NCBI GenBank assembly: GCA_022072405.1
Contig: JAJVHX010000008.1
Location: 1 to 64,000, forward strand
DNA from: Phycisphaerae bacterium
GTDB taxonomy: Bacteria; Planctomycetota; Phycisphaerae; UBA1845; CAIVHJ01
Reading direction: 5' to 3'
Length of the DNA stretch: 64,000 nucleotides
Shown: piece after piece, positions 27,742-35,476 of the stretch
Layout of the letters: each line of letters begins with the position of its first letter
Numbering within the stretch: the first letter of the stretch is position 1
Position numbers and translations under genes: made by a program
Notes under the pieces: generated by a model
What the model was told of the DNA's origin: nothing
Databases searched by the model: none
What the model saw: only the letters and a program-made list of their open reading frames with translations

Positions 27742-28269
27742 ATGAATATCGATCCGATGACCGCCACGATCAAGACGGAACGAGGCGAGATCAGTCTGCT
27801 GCTCTATTCCGATCATGCTCCGTTGACAGTGGCCAATTTCGTGAACCTCGCCGAACGGGGTTATTACAACGGATTGATCTTTCATCGGGTGATCAAGGAT
27901 TTCATGGTGCAGACCGGCGATCCGCAGGGCAACGGACGGGGCGGGCCGGGCTACACTTTCAAGGATGAAATACATAAGGATCTGCGACATGACAGTCCGG
28001 GCGTGCTGTCGATGGCCAACGCCGGTCCGAGCACCAACGGCAGCCAGTTTTTCATTACCCATGTGGCCACTCCCTGGCTGGATCGCAAACACACCGTCTT
28101 CGGTCGGGTCATCAGCGGCCAGGAGGTGGTCAATACGCTCGTGCAGGGGGATCGCATGCTCAAGGTGAGTGTTCGCGGGGTGACCAACCCTTTCCGGGAA
28201 ATGCATCTGGCGCAGATCAGCAAATGGAACAAAATTCTCGATCGGGATTATCCCGCGAAACCATCCTGA
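27742..28269 (+). CDS. Cyclophilin-type peptidyl-prolyl cis-trans isomerase
   Basis: The 175-residue protein has the cyclophilin core: [30 protein letters not shown] (His-Arg at the active site), [20 protein letters not shown] and [14 protein letters not shown]. It has no signal peptide, so it probably acts in the cytoplasm. The ATG at 27742 follows AGGA by 8 nt; another in-frame ATG is at 27733. Its 3' end meets the convergent HDOD-GGDEF gene with one base between the stop codons. Confidence 0.92.
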   Translation: MNIDPMTATIKTERGEISLLLYSDHAPLTVANFVNLAERGYYNGLIFHRVIKDFMVQTGDPQGNGRGGPGYTFKDEIHKDLRHDSPGVLSMANAGPSTNGSQFFITHVATPWLDRKHTVFGRVISGQEVVNTLVQGDRMLKVSVRGVTNPFREMHLAQISKWNKILDRDYPAKPS

Positions 28270-28270
28270 A

Positions 28271-29815
28271 TTATCGCCGGGAGAGGTAGACTTTGTTTCG
28301 GCCGGCCTGTTTGGCGAGGTAAAGGCATTTATCCGCGCGGGAGATCAGATCGGCAGCCTGCTCCGCACCCTGCCTGGGGTCCGACTGGGCCACACCAATG
28401 CTGGTGGTCACTTTGATGGTTTTCGTGCCGTAGTGCAGTTCGGCCGTCTCGGTCTGCCGGCGGATATCTTCGGCCAGTTGCTTCAACTCCGTTGCACTAT
28501 GCTTCAGACTGATGATGGCAAATTCCTCGCCTCCATAACGGGCGGCGAGATTCTGCTGCTGATCCAGTTCGTTCAATAATGCGCCCACCATCTTCAGCAC
28601 TTCATCACCGAACAGATGTCCATAGGTGTCATTGACGCGCTTAAAGAAATCGAGGTCGCACAACAGCAGGCCGATCTGCTTCCCGGACTGTACGGCGGAG
28701 TTCAAGGCTTGGTGCAGCGCCTGGTCGAAGGTTTTGCGATTGGCCAACTGGGTCAAGGGATCCGTGCCCGCTTCCCGGGCCAGCGCCTGCTTCTCCTGTG
28801 TCAGCGATTCAACGGTTTTGCGGGCATCGTCCGCCTGGCGGGAAGCAACCGCCCGATCCAGTTCGGCAGTCATGCTCAGATCGGTGAGCTGCGAAATGGC
28901 GGCGATGCGCAGTTCGTCATAAGAAGGGATCTGACCGATAGAGAGTGAAAATTCCTTGGCGATGGTGCAGACATGCTGGTTGACCGCCTCCATGACGGCA
29001 TGAATATCCTGGGCAGCAATCGGTTGAGCACCGTTGTTCAATTGGGTGAAATAATCGGCGATTTCCTGGCTGAGGGTATCGATCTGATCGACGGGCAGAT
29101 CTTCGCAGAAGAGGTCGGCCAGTTTGGCGGCGGACCAGACCACGCCGGACAGCCGCGTATCTTCACTGCTCACTTCAGGTGGGGTTGGATCATGATGATG
29201 GGCGACTGCATGCAGAACCGATTCCGGCAGCGACCATTTGTGCAGCAATTCGCGGGTGATGGCGGCGTGGGTCAGACCGAGAATTTCTTCCTCGATGGCC
29301 TGCATCGGCTGGGGGCGGGCAAAATAATTATCCAGCACCGAGCGATATTCTTTCCGGGCACACTGCGTGGCAGCCAGAATACCCAGGTCACTGAGCAGAC
29401 CGCTGACAAAGGCCTCGTCTTTGATGGCGGGCATATGGCGTTCGGCCAGCAGCAGACTGCAAACCGCCATCGTGAGCGATCGTTTCCAGAATTGCTCATA
29501 GTCGAACCCGGGTTCTTCGTTCTGGCGAATCTGGTTGACCAGGGAAAAGCTCAGGGCCAATACTTTGACGCTGCGCAAACCGAGCACCACCATGGCCTGG
29601 CGGACCGAGCCGATCTTGTTGGGCAGGGCAAAGAGTGAGGAGTTGACCATCTTGAGCAGCTTGGCGGTCAGGGCCGGGTCCTGCTCGATCGTCTGGGCGA
29701 TCTCCGGGAGCGAGATATCATCCTTACGGGTCAGTTGCAGTACCTTCAGGGCCACCGCCGGAAGCGAGGGCAGGTTATCTGCCTGCAGTATCTGCTGTAT
29801 TAATTCATGGCCCAT
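28271..29815 (-). CDS. HDOD domain diguanylate cyclase
   Basis: The 514-residue protein has an N-terminal HDOD domain (about 8-200: LPSLPAVALKVLQLTRKDD, IVNSSLFALPNKIGSVRQA-like region, THAAITRELLHKW, HHHDP), a linker with coiled-coil character, and a C-terminal GGDEF domain (DPLTQLANRKTFDQ, LLCDLDFFKRVNDTYGHLFGDEVL, RYGGEEFAII). The intact GGEEF suggests active cyclic-di-GMP synthesis; the RxxD inhibitory site is not seen at its usual place. No transmembrane part, so cytoplasmic. It follows the 125-residue protein gene by 6 nt, so the two are probably one operon. Confidence 0.9.
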   Translation of the reverse strand: MGHELIQQILQADNLPSLPAVALKVLQLTRKDDISLPEIAQTIEQDPALTAKLLKMVNSSLFALPNKIGSVRQAMVVLGLRSVKVLALSFSLVNQIRQNEEPGFDYEQFWKRSLTMAVCSLLLAERHMPAIKDEAFVSGLLSDLGILAATQCARKEYRSVLDNYFARPQPMQAIEEEILGLTHAAITRELLHKWSLPESVLHAVAHHHDPTPPEVSSEDTRLSGVVWSAAKLADLFCEDLPVDQIDTLSQEIADYFTQLNNGAQPIAAQDIHAVMEAVNQHVCTIAKEFSLSIGQIPSYDELRIAAISQLTDLSMTAELDRAVASRQADDARKTVESLTQEKQALAREAGTDPLTQLANRKTFDQALHQALNSAVQSGKQIGLLLCDLDFFKRVNDTYGHLFGDEVLKMVGALLNELDQQQNLAARYGGEEFAIISLKHSATELKQLAEDIRRQTETAELHYGTKTIKVTTSIGVAQSDPRQGAEQAADLISRADKCLYLAKQAGRNKVYLSRR

Positions 29816-29821
29816 TATTAC

Positions 29822-30199
29822 TCACTCGCCGGCAATTCCCTGCGTGTCGGCTGATTCAAAGTAGGCGTTCAATTCTCGTAACATCACCTGCGGTTCGAGC
29901 TGCTCAGCGAGAATGGCGCCGACACCGATCTGCAGGGCTTCTTCCAGCAACTGACATTTCTGTAACCGGTTGATCTGCTGCTCATTCAGGAACCCCAGTT
30001 CCAGGGCGATCAGGTGAAAGGGACGTTGCTGATCCGCCATCAACAGAACCTCGTCAACCTGTTCCGGTGTGAGCATGCCGTGTCTTAACGCAATGGCTCC
30101 CAAGACTTCACGGAATTCGAGATCGTTGTCACCCTCCGCGGAGCGCCGCTGGCGAAGCAAACCTCGATGCTTCAGAAAGTCAAGAAAGGAGTTTCCCAT
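29822..30199 (-). CDS. Conserved-looking cytoplasmic protein, unknown
   Basis: The 125-residue protein has no signal peptide or membrane helix. It is alpha-helical, with FREVLGAIALRHGMLTPEQVDEVLLMADQ, which recalls a MshEN/T2SE-N-like segment (helices that often bind cyclic-di-GMP), and FHLIALELGFLNEQQINRLQ. Being in one operon with a GGDEF protein makes a role in the same signalling plausible. This is inference. No catalytic residues are visible. Confidence 0.7.
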   Translation of the reverse strand: MGNSFLDFLKHRGLLRQRRSAEGDNDLEFREVLGAIALRHGMLTPEQVDEVLLMADQQRPFHLIALELGFLNEQQINRLQKCQLLEEALQIGVGAILAEQLEPQVMLRELNAYFESADTQGIAGE

Positions 30200-30375
30200 T
30201 CAGACCCTATCCTGGCGTGAGGGCTTGGTGATCGGTTCTCTAACATCATCGGTGGCTGGTGCGGGCTGCATGAGTTGCTGGTGAGTGAAGTGGCGAAACG
30301 GATTGGCTTGGGGCGGGTGAAGATTCTATACTGTTTCATTCCGGACCTGGGCAGGTCCGATAGCTGGAGTTGGGG

Positions 30376-30798
30376 ATGATGCAATCGATGAATGAAGAGC
30401 GCTGGTCGGCACGGGTCTTGATTGTTGATGACAACGAGCAGAACGTGGAACTGCTGCAGGCCTACCTCGAAGAACTGCCGGGGGTGGAGACACTGACGGC
30501 GGCCAATGGGGTGGAGGCTCTGGACCTCGCCAATCAGCAACTACCCGACATGATCCTGCTTGATATCATGATGCCGCGCATGTCCGGCTACGAAGTCTGC
30601 AAACATCTCAAGAATGAATCGCGGACGCGAGAAATCCCGGTGATCATGATCACGGCGTTGAACGAGAGCAGTGATTATGAACGGGCCATGGAGTGCGGGG
30701 CGGATGATTTTCTCACCCGGCCGCTGAATCGCGCCGAGTTTCTCGCTCGATTGCGGAGCATGTTGCGCATCCGTCAATTGCGTAATTCGGGTGGTTGA
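30376..30798 (+). CDS. Single-domain response regulator (CheY/PleD-like receiver)
   Basis: The 140-residue protein is a receiver domain without an output domain: LIVDDNEQNVELLQAYLEEL at the start, the phosphoacceptor Asp in MILLDIMMPRMSGYEVC, MITAL with the switch Thr, and DDFLTRPLNRAEFLARLRSML at the end, where the usual Lys-Pro is Arg-Pro. An ATG at 30376 lies after GGAG. It is divergent from the HDOD operon and may relay phosphate to that system. The cyclodeaminase gene follows by 17 nt. Confidence 0.87.
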   Translation: MMQSMNEERWSARVLIVDDNEQNVELLQAYLEELPGVETLTAANGVEALDLANQQLPDMILLDIMMPRMSGYEVCKHLKNESRTREIPVIMITALNESSDYERAMECGADDFLTRPLNRAEFLARLRSMLRIRQLRNSGG

Positions 30799-30815
30799 AG
30801 ATTTCGAGGTTGCTC

Positions 30816-31442
30816 ATGTCGGCCGAGTCGCATCCTTCTTCCTGGTTATTACTCAGCGTCGCGGAATTTCTGGATCGGACGGGGCAGCGTTCGCCCACAC
30901 CGGGTGGTGGCACGGTTGCGGCGGTCACCGCCGGATTGGCTGCGGCATTGGCACGGATGGTGACGGCATACAGCTTTCCCGCGAAGCCGACAGGTACAGA
31001 AGCACCGGAACTGCTTGATCTGGCGGAACAGTTGCAGCGGCTGGATGGGGCGATACGGCGGTTGGCGGATGAAGATGCGGCAGCGTATGAGCAGATGCAG
31101 AAAATGCAACGCCAGGTTCGGCAGCAGGAAGCCACGGCTGCCGAGTTGCAGCAGGCGGTGGAGTTGGCGATCACTGTGCCCATGGAGTTATTGGCCCTGA
31201 TCGGTTACCTGTTGCAGCTGATGGCGGATCGAGCGGGATTGCTGAACAAACGCTTACGGAGCGATGGGGCGGTGGTGGCCCATCTGGGTCGGGCGGCGGG
31301 TCGGGCGGCCCGTGAGAATGTGCTAATCAATATTTATGAGGTCGCCTCCGGTGAAGAGCGGACCCGCTATTATGATCAGGCGGACCTGTTGCTGCAGAAA
31401 GCGGAGGAGCAGGCGGATCGGCTGCTGCAGAATCTGGGGTAG
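30816..31442 (+). CDS. Formiminotransferase-cyclodeaminase-like protein (cyclodeaminase/methenyl-THF cyclohydrolase family)
   Basis: The 208-residue protein matches the all-helical FTCD cyclodeaminase domain: SVAEFLDRTGQRSPTPGGGTVAAVTAGLAAALARMV, then a region with many helices and a C-terminal KRLRSDGAVVAHLGRAAGRAARENVLINI. This family converts 5-formimino-THF to 5,10-methenyl-THF, in histidine or glycine breakdown, or works as a methenyl-THF cyclohydrolase. The N-terminal formiminotransferase half is absent. GAGG lies 6 nt before the ATG at 30816. Its distance from hutI and hutH leaves its pathway open. Confidence 0.85.
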   Translation: MSAESHPSSWLLLSVAEFLDRTGQRSPTPGGGTVAAVTAGLAAALARMVTAYSFPAKPTGTEAPELLDLAEQLQRLDGAIRRLADEDAAAYEQMQKMQRQVRQQEATAAELQQAVELAITVPMELLALIGYLLQLMADRAGLLNKRLRSDGAVVAHLGRAAGRAARENVLINIYEVASGEERTRYYDQADLLLQKAEEQADRLLQNLG

Positions 31443-31463
31443 TTCTGGCCGATATAAAGTCTG

Positions 31464-31709
31464 ATGAGTGATGAAGCCGATTACATTCTGGATATCGAAG
31501 GATTGAAGGAATCTGAACCTTCGTCAGGTTCACCCGCCGGCAGCCGCCGCTGGCTGGGGATCCAGTTCCACTGCTGCCGGGTCTATCAGCGTATTTATCG
31601 CAACGCTGCCGGTAATGCCTATGTCGGACGCTGCCCGAAATGTCTGCGCGAAATCAGCATCCCCATTGGTCCGGGCGGTACACCATCCCGCTTCTTTGAA
31701 GCCCACTGA
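31464..31709 (+). CDS. Small Cys-rich (zinc-ribbon-like) protein
   Basis: The 81-residue protein is acidic at the N-terminus, then has FHCCRVYQRIYRNAAGNAY followed by GRCPKCLREI. The CC plus CxxC pairs 18-20 residues apart suggest a single zinc ribbon, and the form is typical of short planctomycete proteins of unknown role. It begins 21 nt after the cyclodeaminase gene and is in the same direction. The start codon is supported by position, not by a strong ribosome site. Confidence 0.7.
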   Translation: MSDEADYILDIEGLKESEPSSGSPAGSRRWLGIQFHCCRVYQRIYRNAAGNAYVGRCPKCLREISIPIGPGGTPSRFFEAH

Positions 31710-31848
31710 TACCAGTCTGATTATTCCGTCTTATGGCACGACAGGGTGCATATCAGCATTTACTGCGTGTCGCCGCTTCAGTCGCATGGTTGATGGGTAT
31801 AATATGGAAGCAGGGACATCGGGTGCGATTGTCGATAAGGATCAACCT

Positions 31849-33732
31849 ATGAAATGGCTGATATATGTGCTGGTCGGATACTGGGCTGGATGTATGCCGC
31901 TGTGGTGTCTGGCCCAGGAGAGTCAACCGGCGACGACGGCACCGACGGACAGTGCTCCTACTGAAAGCGCTCCGAGCGTATATACCGTAATTCAGGGGCA
32001 GGTGCTCAATGAACTGGGCGAAGGGTTGTCGGGTGTCAGGGTGATGGCGACGGGGTTGGATGATGCGGGACTGAGCGGGACGGCCAGTTCATCCGATTAT
32101 GGCGATTTCGCGATCCGGCTGGATGGTGAACATCCCGGACGTTATCGCCTGGTCTTCACGGTGGAGAATTATGCGGAGTCGCAGAAAGAGATAGAGGTAA
32201 GCGCCGATGACCTCGAACCGTTTGTGGATGTTGTGTTGCGGGGTGCACTGTCGCTAACGGGCGAGGTGGTGGAATTTCTGGAAGACCAGCCGCTGGTGGG
32301 TGCCAAGGTGCATCTGAAAACCGATTATCGCAGCAAAACGGCGACGACCGATGAAGCCGGGCGATTTATTTTCGAGGAATTGTTACCCGGTGATGCCCGA
32401 TTGGTGATTGAGGCGGAGGGCTATGGCAAGGAAAAGCAGCAGGTCAAGGTGCGGGCGGGTTTGCCGTTGATGCGCGTCACCCTGCGGCCGGAACGGGTGT
32501 TGCGCGTCCGGGTGGAAAATGAAGAGGGTAAGCCGATAGTCGATGCTGCGGTTGAGGTGGAAATCGATGAGCATGATTTCCGCCAGGTTGCAACCGATAG
32601 CCAGGGCGTGGCACTGATCAAACAGATTCGTTTTGATGCACGTCTGGTGCGAATTCGTGCTTCGCACAGCGATTATGTGTCTACAGGTCAATTCAGCGAG
32701 GCAGTGGAGTGGCCGGTAGATTCCTTTGAAATGCAGCAGACCGTGCGTCTCCAACCCGCCGGGCGTTTGCATGGCCGGGTGGTCAATGCAGGCGAGGAAC
32801 GGCCGCTGAATGGCGCGCGGGTGGATGTGGGCACCACGCTGGAAGAAGGCAATCCCTACGCCTTCAGCGATATGGAGGGGCTTTTTGAAGTAAGCGGAGT
32901 CGAACCCGGCCAGGCGATTGTGACTGTCAGTGTAGCCGGGTACGCACCGCAACTGGTCGAAATAACGGTGATCGCCCGCGAGACTGTTGAGATCAAAGTG
33001 GTGATGGAGCCAGGCCGAACCATCCATGGCCTGGTTCGCGGAGTCGATGATCAACCCATCGCGGGTGCGCAAATCACCGCTCTGAAATGGCGGCAGTATC
33101 AGACGCTGGGATTATTTACGCGTACTAATAACGACGGTGAGTTTTTACTGGATCACGCTCCGCTCGATGAATTTCTTCTGGATATCTATGCTGCGCAGCA
33201 AGGTCGACTGGCTGACCAGATCATCAGTCGCGAACAGAATGAATATGCCTTTAAGCTGGATGGCAGTTTTGCCGTGGATGAACGCTTCTCGCCCTGTGCC
33301 GCCAAGGTGGGAGATACGCTGCCCACGGCGACATTGACCTCGCTGGCCCATGGTCAGTTTGATGCGGCGGCGCTGCGCCAGAAAGTGGTATTGATCGATT
33401 TCTGGGCTACCTGGTGTTCGCCCTGCGTGGCGGAGATGCCTAATATTCGGGAACTATATAAACAATATGGCCAGCGTGAGGATTTTGTGCTGTTGGGTAT
33501 CAGCATGGATTACCAGGAATCTGACTTGCGCTCGTTCCTGGAGAAGGAAGGAGTGACCTGGCCGATGGTATTTGGTTCCGGCAGCGGAGCGGACGACTGG
33601 CATCGCCGGCTGGAGGTGCGGGCGATTCCCTGCACCATACTGGTTGGTCGCAATGGTCAGATTCAGGCGATTGGACTGACGGGAACAGAGTTACGCACGC
33701 GCGCTGAGAAATTGCTGAACGAGACTCCCTGA
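31849..33732 (+). CDS. Secreted protein with carboxypeptidase-regulatory-like repeats and C-terminal TlpA thioredoxin domain
   Basis: The 627-residue protein has a signal peptide (about 1-24, ending CLA) and a Thr/Ser/Pro linker. Four to five CarboxypepD-regulatory-like beta domains follow (GQVLNELGEGLSGVRV, GEVVEFLEDQPLVGAKVHL, GRVVNAGEERPLNGARV, GLVRGVDDQPIAGAQI). The last 150 residues form a thioredoxin domain with an intact CxxC (DFWATWCSPCVAEMP). It probably acts as an extracytoplasmic thiol-disulfide or reductase protein. The ATG at 31849 with AGGA upstream gives a signal peptide, whereas the longer frame does not. It is a Cys-containing counterpart of the Sec-containing protein at 21398. 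Confidence 0.85.
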   Translation: MKWLIYVLVGYWAGCMPLWCLAQESQPATTAPTDSAPTESAPSVYTVIQGQVLNELGEGLSGVRVMATGLDDAGLSGTASSSDYGDFAIRLDGEHPGRYRLVFTVENYAESQKEIEVSADDLEPFVDVVLRGALSLTGEVVEFLEDQPLVGAKVHLKTDYRSKTATTDEAGRFIFEELLPGDARLVIEAEGYGKEKQQVKVRAGLPLMRVTLRPERVLRVRVENEEGKPIVDAAVEVEIDEHDFRQVATDSQGVALIKQIRFDARLVRIRASHSDYVSTGQFSEAVEWPVDSFEMQQTVRLQPAGRLHGRVVNAGEERPLNGARVDVGTTLEEGNPYAFSDMEGLFEVSGVEPGQAIVTVSVAGYAPQLVEITVIARETVEIKVVMEPGRTIHGLVRGVDDQPIAGAQITALKWRQYQTLGLFTRTNNDGEFLLDHAPLDEFLLDIYAAQQGRLADQIISREQNEYAFKLDGSFAVDERFSPCAAKVGDTLPTATLTSLAHGQFDAAALRQKVVLIDFWATWCSPCVAEMPNIRELYKQYGQREDFVLLGISMDYQESDLRSFLEKEGVTWPMVFGSGSGADDWHRRLEVRAIPCTILVGRNGQIQAIGLTGTELRTRAEKLLNETP

Positions 33733-33760
33733 CGGTAACAGAACACTGTAAAAAACAACA

Positions 33761-33785
33761 AGGGATGACAGATTCTGTCATCCCT
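33761..33785. terminator. Bidirectional terminator between convergent genes
   Basis: AGGGATGACA (33761-33770) pairs with TGTCATCCCT (33776-33785) around GATTC. On the minus side the hairpin is followed by TTGTTGTTTTTT, on the plus side by GTTCATTTT. It separates the TlpA-domain gene and the Gly-tract gene. Confidence 0.75.
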
Positions 33786-33809
33786 GTTCATTTTGCAGTA
33801 ATTAGAACA

Positions 33810-34748
33810 TTACGGATTCAGATCGGCAGTATAGGCGAAGCGCCCGCCGATAATTTCGTGTATTTCCAAAGTTTGTGTGATGACCAGGCGGCTGCCAACC
33901 TGTTCAACAGTTCCTTTTCCGCCATTATCCGTCCAGCTATCCGGCCGAATCTGCTTGATGATGGTGATGATTTTTTCCGTACCTTCATCGCGGAGAGAAT
34001 CAAAATCCTGGCTTCCACCGCCGCCGCCACCACCACCGCCGCCGCCCCCCCCCCCGCCACCACCACCGCCAAAAATGCTGCCGCCGCCACCACCACTTCC
34101 GCCGCCACCACCACTTCCGCCGCCCCCGCCGCCGCTGCCGCCGCCGCCACTGCCGCCGCCGCCGCCGCCGTTTGATCCTTGTTCAACACGGATCTCCGGG
34201 GCATCATCCCACATGATCACACCGTTGGCAGGGATCAGCAGATTTTCAACGTTATAGGCTTTGGTGTAGAGCACGCGATTAAAATCGGCACGCGTGGAAA
34301 TTTTCAGGGTTGCCCCGATTATGTGATAGGTCAGCCGGTCATCTTCAGAATCGGCGCCGGATGAAACCTGCAACAGCACTTCGTCCAGCAATTCCCCGAC
34401 AGTGGTATCCATCAGGTTGAGGTTGACTTCCGCACCCCGGTCGACGTTGGCACCGGAGTTTTCAATCACCGACCACATCACGACAACATTTTCCAGACCG
34501 TAGGTTTCCTTGAAGGTGGTCAGTACATCTTCAAAGGGTTCGGCATCCCACTCCACCTGTTCCACGGGAGCATTCAGCGTTTGCACCAGCTTGCGGACGC
34601 GCTGCCGGCGCTGTTCCTGCTGGGAAATTTTTTTGGACATGCGGGATTCGACCGTTGGAGTCGTAGGGGTTTCGGCGGTTTGGCCGAAGACCAGTGAACC
34701 AGCCGGCAGTAGTGACAAGATGAAGGCGAATACACCTGCGCGTTTCAT
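33810..34748 (-). CDS. Secreted protein with STN/secretin-N0-like domain and long Gly tract
   Basis: The 312-residue protein has a signal peptide (about 1-22, ending VFG). A domain of about 110 residues (VEWDAEPFEDVLTTFKETY, VNLNLMDTTVGELLDEVLLQV, LTYHIIGATLKIS) looks like the secretin/TonB short N-terminal fold, which is found in outer-membrane secretin complexes. A run of 52 codons (34014-34169) encodes almost only Gly with a few Ser, and a last region (EKIITIIKQIRP ... VGSRLVITQTLEIHEII) resembles the secretin N-domain start. GGAGG lies 8 nt upstream of the ATG at 34748. Planctomycetes carry many such proteins of unknown role. Gly-tract length probably varies between strains. Confidence 0.8.
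   Translation of the reverse strand: MKRAGVFAFILSLLPAGSLVFGQTAETPTTPTVESRMSKKISQQEQRRQRVRKLVQTLNAPVEQVEWDAEPFEDVLTTFKETYGLENVVVMWSVIENSGANVDRGAEVNLNLMDTTVGELLDEVLLQVSSGADSEDDRLTYHIIGATLKISTRADFNRVLYTKAYNVENLLIPANGVIMWDDAPEIRVEQGSNGGGGGGSGGGGSGGGGGGSGGGGGSGGGGGSIFGGGGGGGGGGGGGGGGGGGSQDFDSLRDEGTEKIITIIKQIRPDSWTDNGGKGTVEQVGSRLVITQTLEIHEIIGGRFAYTADLNP
34014..34169 (-). repeat. Gly-codon repeat tract
   Basis: These 52 consecutive codons (mainly GGC, GGT, GGA and GGG) are read as Gly/Ser only, except one Ile-Phe. A run of ten C inside is a slippage site. Confidence 0.9.
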
Positions 34749-34943
34749 AGGGCAAACCTCCGGAATGGGGGCATCGAGTGTTGATGTCCTGTACAAATTC
34801 AATTATGGGCATGATCGACCATCAGGTCCATTGCGCTTGGACTATCCTAATATCATATAGGTTCCCGAAAAAACGTCCATCGGCTTATGTTCTAATTAAT
34901 TCAGATTGACTTGCGAGCCGGAATATTGGTAATGCCTTTATGA

Positions 34944-35360
34944 TCAACGATTTAAGTCGATCTGGCGGTTGTCTGATTCATTTTTTCCAGCCATCGAATA
35001 ACCCTGATCCTGGCGGTTGTGGTTGACCTGTAGTTTCTGCTGATAAAGATGGAAGACATCTTCAGCACTCAATCCCACGCACTGGGCCATGCTCATCCAG
35101 AAAAAGAGCAGATCAATCACTTCCACGCGGGCATTCTGCAGATCGTGAATTTCAAAGCGGCGGCCTTCCCGGGCTTCTTTGCACCAGTGTTTCCAGTAAG
35201 TACAGTTGCGCAGCTCTTCCAGTTCGTTGGCGGCAGCGTTGATGTAGTCATTCAGCCAGCGGCCGGCTGACTGTGGGTCGAAGTGAGACTTCAGCGCCTG
35301 GGTATCATATCCGATACGCTGATTCAATTCGGCTTGCAGCTTGAATAATTCCGCCAGCAT
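34944..35360 (-). CDS. Dimeric dUTPase-like all-alpha NTP pyrophosphatase
   Basis: The 138-residue protein shows the all-alpha NTP-PPase pattern: AANELEELRNCTYWKHW, a conserved DLQNARVEVIDLLFFWMSMAQ with Glu and Asp for metal, and a C-terminal FHLYQQKLQVNHNRQDQGY, a feature of dimeric dUTPases. It probably hydrolyses dUTP or a similar nucleotide to prevent uracil misincorporation. It is divergent from selB. MazG-type NTPases are the nearest alternative. Confidence 0.8.
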   Translation of the reverse strand: MLAELFKLQAELNQRIGYDTQALKSHFDPQSAGRWLNDYINAAANELEELRNCTYWKHWCKEAREGRRFEIHDLQNARVEVIDLLFFWMSMAQCVGLSAEDVFHLYQQKLQVNHNRQDQGYSMAGKNESDNRQIDLNR

Positions 35361-35476
35361 GCTTCAGTACTCCGTCGTTGGGGGGTCGGATCCGTATCAA
35401 CTATTCTAGACGAAATCCGGGTGAGCGGGTACGGCTTATTTGGCGGAGTCTGACTGACCGGGGATAATTGACGGTC

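Noticed and set aside
34014-34169. Collagen-like repeat
   Set aside because: The tract is nearly pure Gly with a few Ser. Collagen needs Gly-X-Y triplets with Pro.
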